Assembly (NCBI GenBank): GCA_964387775.1
Contig: CAYLZO010000053.1
Location: forward strand, 1-24,324
DNA length: 24,324 nt
Direction: 5' to 3'
Source: CAYLZO01 sp964387775
GTDB lineage: Bacteria > Chloroflexota > Anaerolineae > JAAYZQ01
Shown piece after piece: positions 23,063 through 24,324 of this stretch; positions within the stretch are counted from its first letter, which is position 1, and every line of letters begins with the position of its first letter. A program made the position numbers and the translations under genes. Under the pieces are notes generated by a model. That model had not been told where the DNA came from. It did not search any database and was given only the letters and a program-made list of their open reading frames with translations.

Positions 23063-23866
23063 TCAGCCCTGCCGCTTCCAGTCGAGCAGCAGCGCCTCGG
23101 CCGCCGAGACCAGGCCGTAGAGGCCCAGGGCGATGGTCATCAGCACGAATAGCGCGACGAACATCAGCGGCGTGTCGAACAGGCCCCGATTGGCCAGGTT
23201 CACCAAAAAGCCCAGCCCCCGGTCCGACTGAGCAAACTCGCCGACCACGGCGCCAATGACCGACAGCGTCACGCCCACCTTGAGCCCCCCCAGCAGCACC
23301 GGCAGCGCCGCCGGCACCTCCAGGTAGCAAAAGATCTGCCAGCGGCTAGCCTGCAAGGAACGCATCAGGTCCATCAGGTCCTCTTCCACCGAGCGCAGGC
23401 CGACGATGGTGTTGATCAGCACCGGAAAGAAAATCGTCAGGGCACAGACCAGCATCTTGGAGATCAGCCCAAAGCCGAACCAGACGATGAGCAGCGGCGC
23501 CAGGGCCACGATGGGCACCGACTGGCTGGCGACGATGTAGGGCGACAGGAAGCGCTCGACGAGTTTGAACTTGGCCAGCAGGTAGCCCAGCAGCATGGCC
23601 GCCGTCAGCCCCAGGGCCAGCCCGCCCAGGATCTCGATCAGCGTCACGGAGGTGTGGAACCAGAGAGTGCCGTCGGCCAGCACCGCCACGAACCGATTCC
23701 AGACCTGGCGGGGTGCCGGCAGCAAAAAGGTCGGATAGTCGCCCAGCCGCGCGATGAGGTGCCAGAGGCCAATCAAGACTAACATGGCCACCGGCACCAG
23801 CAGGATCTCGATCTTTGGCCCCGCGTAGTGCTGCCCTTTTTGACGTTCCAATGCTGTTTCCGTCAT
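23063..23866 (-). CDS. ribX: ABC transporter permease of the riboflavin (RibXY-type) importer, predicted RibX
   Basis: A 267-residue inner-membrane permease of the SsuC/TauC/NitT type with about six segments. The ATPase-contact (EAA-like) loop is visible around LRSVEEDLMDLMRSLQASRW (about 170-190), with LLAPAPRQVW-type FLLPAPRQVWNRF near the N-terminus and TLSVIGAVVGEFAQSDRGLG before the last helices. It is the first gene after the FMN riboswitch and its terminator, so riboflavin import is the expected function. I chose the ATG at 23866 (GGAAAAG about 9 nt upstream) instead of the TTG codons further upstream. Related permeases move sulfonates, nitrate or thiamine precursors. Confidence 0.87.
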   Translation of the reverse strand: MTETALERQKGQHYAGPKIEILLVPVAMLVLIGLWHLIARLGDYPTFLLPAPRQVWNRFVAVLADGTLWFHTSVTLIEILGGLALGLTAAMLLGYLLAKFKLVERFLSPYIVASQSVPIVALAPLLIVWFGFGLISKMLVCALTIFFPVLINTIVGLRSVEEDLMDLMRSLQASRWQIFCYLEVPAALPVLLGGLKVGVTLSVIGAVVGEFAQSDRGLGFLVNLANRGLFDTPLMFVALFVLMTIALGLYGLVSAAEALLLDWKRQG

Positions 23867-23901
23867 TGTCACATACTTTTCCAACAAACTGAGGGAATGT
23901 A

Positions 23902-23922
23902 GGGCAAATTGACAATTTGCCC
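23902..23922. repeat. 21-bp perfect palindrome between riboswitch terminator and ribX
   Basis: GGGCAAATT-GAC-AATTTGCCC, a 9-bp stem with a 3-nt loop as RNA. It lies between the terminator and the ribosome site of ribX. It could be an operator or a dispersed REP-like hairpin; no second copy is visible in the window. Confidence 0.55.
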
Positions 23923-23943
23923 CACGCGCCGCTCAGTCCATAC

Positions 23944-23973
23944 AAAAACCCCGAAGGCGCATGGCCTTCGGGG
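23944..23973 (-). terminator. Intrinsic terminator of the FMN riboswitch
   Basis: On the minus strand: CCCCGAAGGC (23973-23964), a 5-nt loop, GCCTTCGGGG (23958-23949), then five T's. It lies about 50 nt after the aptamer, so FMN binding should terminate transcription before ribX. Its 5' arm is perfectly complementary over 10 nt to the aptamer's 5' strand. Confidence 0.9.
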
Positions 23974-24021
23974 CACTTTCCAATCGCGCGCACAACCTCC
24001 GTGCTGCACTCCGCGCCAACC

Positions 24022-24180
24022 ACCCTCTTCCATCCGGACTCTACCGTCGGCCCCGGCTTTGCACCGGATCTGCTCCCGATTTCCGCTGCCCCTGGCAGCA
24101 GAGATGGGCGCTCGCGGGCTCGGCCCCGGTCGGGGGCCTTACCGCCGGTCGGGAATTGCACCCTGCCCCGAAGGTCTCTC
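24022..24180 (-). promoter_or_regulatory. FMN riboswitch (RFN element)
   Basis: The minus strand shows the conserved RFN core: CTTCGGGGCAGGGTG, AATTCCCGACCGGCGGTAAG, GAGCCCGCGAGC, GATCCGGTGCAAAGCCGG, then CGACGGTAGAGTCCGGATGG and GAAGAGG. These are the strands of the six-helix FMN aptamer. A promoter lies directly upstream and a terminator downstream, so the element controls the ribX operon: high FMN should switch uptake off. Confidence 0.96.
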
Positions 24181-24194
24181 GGTCGACCGGCTAC

Positions 24195-24223
24195 ATTATA
24201 CCTCAACCGAGACCGCTTGGCAA
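24195..24223 (-). promoter_or_regulatory. Sigma-70 promoter of the riboflavin transport operon
   Basis: On the minus strand: TTGCCA (24223-24218), a 17-bp spacer and a perfect TATAAT (24200-24195). The start near 24188 precedes the FMN riboswitch by only a few bases, as expected. The remaining 100 bp to the window end show no gene. Confidence 0.85.
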
Positions 24224-24324
24224 CTTGTATCCCAACTGGGTATTCGAAGCAGAAGCCAAAGGCAGGATGCCATCCCTACGCTCGTGGCGGCCCGCAGGGT
24301 ACTTCGAAAGCCCCAACTTTCGGC

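Overview
The window looks like a high-GC chromosomal segment of a Chloroflexota bacterium, probably Anaerolineae-like or a relative of Herpetosiphon. Two things suggest this. One is an FMN-riboswitch-controlled RibXY-type riboflavin ABC transporter. The other is a diterpenoid cassette whose closest characterised relatives, from memory, are Mycobacterium tuberculosis Rv3377c/Rv3378c and the Herpetosiphon aurantiacus kolavelool genes. The taxonomic call is an inference; no rRNA or tRNA gene was recognised.

Layout. Positions 85-2380 (+) hold a HigA-type antitoxin, a lone nucleoside/BMP-type ABC permease and a tandem two-domain Nudix protein. Positions 2377-7211 hold a housekeeping ppdK (pyruvate phosphate dikinase) with a textbook promoter, RBS and terminator. 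It is followed by small accessory DNA: a MITE-like element, a Uma2-type nuclease gene, and a divergently transcribed small-protein/TumE-like pair that looks like a toxin-antitoxin module. Positions 7272-9530 (+) hold a type I phosphodiesterase-family hydrolase and a metallo-beta-lactamase-fold hydrolase, separated by a hairpin element lying between 11-bp direct repeats.

Positions 9531-19382 are all on the minus strand. A promoter at 15191-15219 should drive the diterpenoid cassette: an ICMT-like methyltransferase, an Rv3378c-like diterpene synthase and an Rv3377c-like class II cyclase with a DxDTT motif. A six-TM hybrid histidine kinase with two receiver domains follows 18 bp later. Upstream of that promoter is a compact set: a small HTH protein, an MFS exporter, a membrane-anchored methyltransferase with a zinc ribbon, a FemAB-like acyltransferase and a membrane protein. 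It may form one transcript or be a functional neighbour of the terpenoid genes.

Positions 19740-24223 (minus strand) are the riboflavin uptake operon: promoter, FMN riboswitch, intrinsic terminator, ribX-like permease, a GT-C (GT87-like) membrane glycosyltransferase, ribY-like lipoprotein, ATPase and a YtxH-like small membrane protein.

The most interesting element is the diterpenoid cassette at 12060-15149, read together with the co-oriented sensor kinase. In the Rv3378c-like protein, the Asp I recall in the DGTRRW motif of Rv3378c is Asn. The second interest is a family of about 95-110-bp hairpin elements: two share a 54-bp core but carry different terminal inverted repeats, and one has clear flanking duplications.
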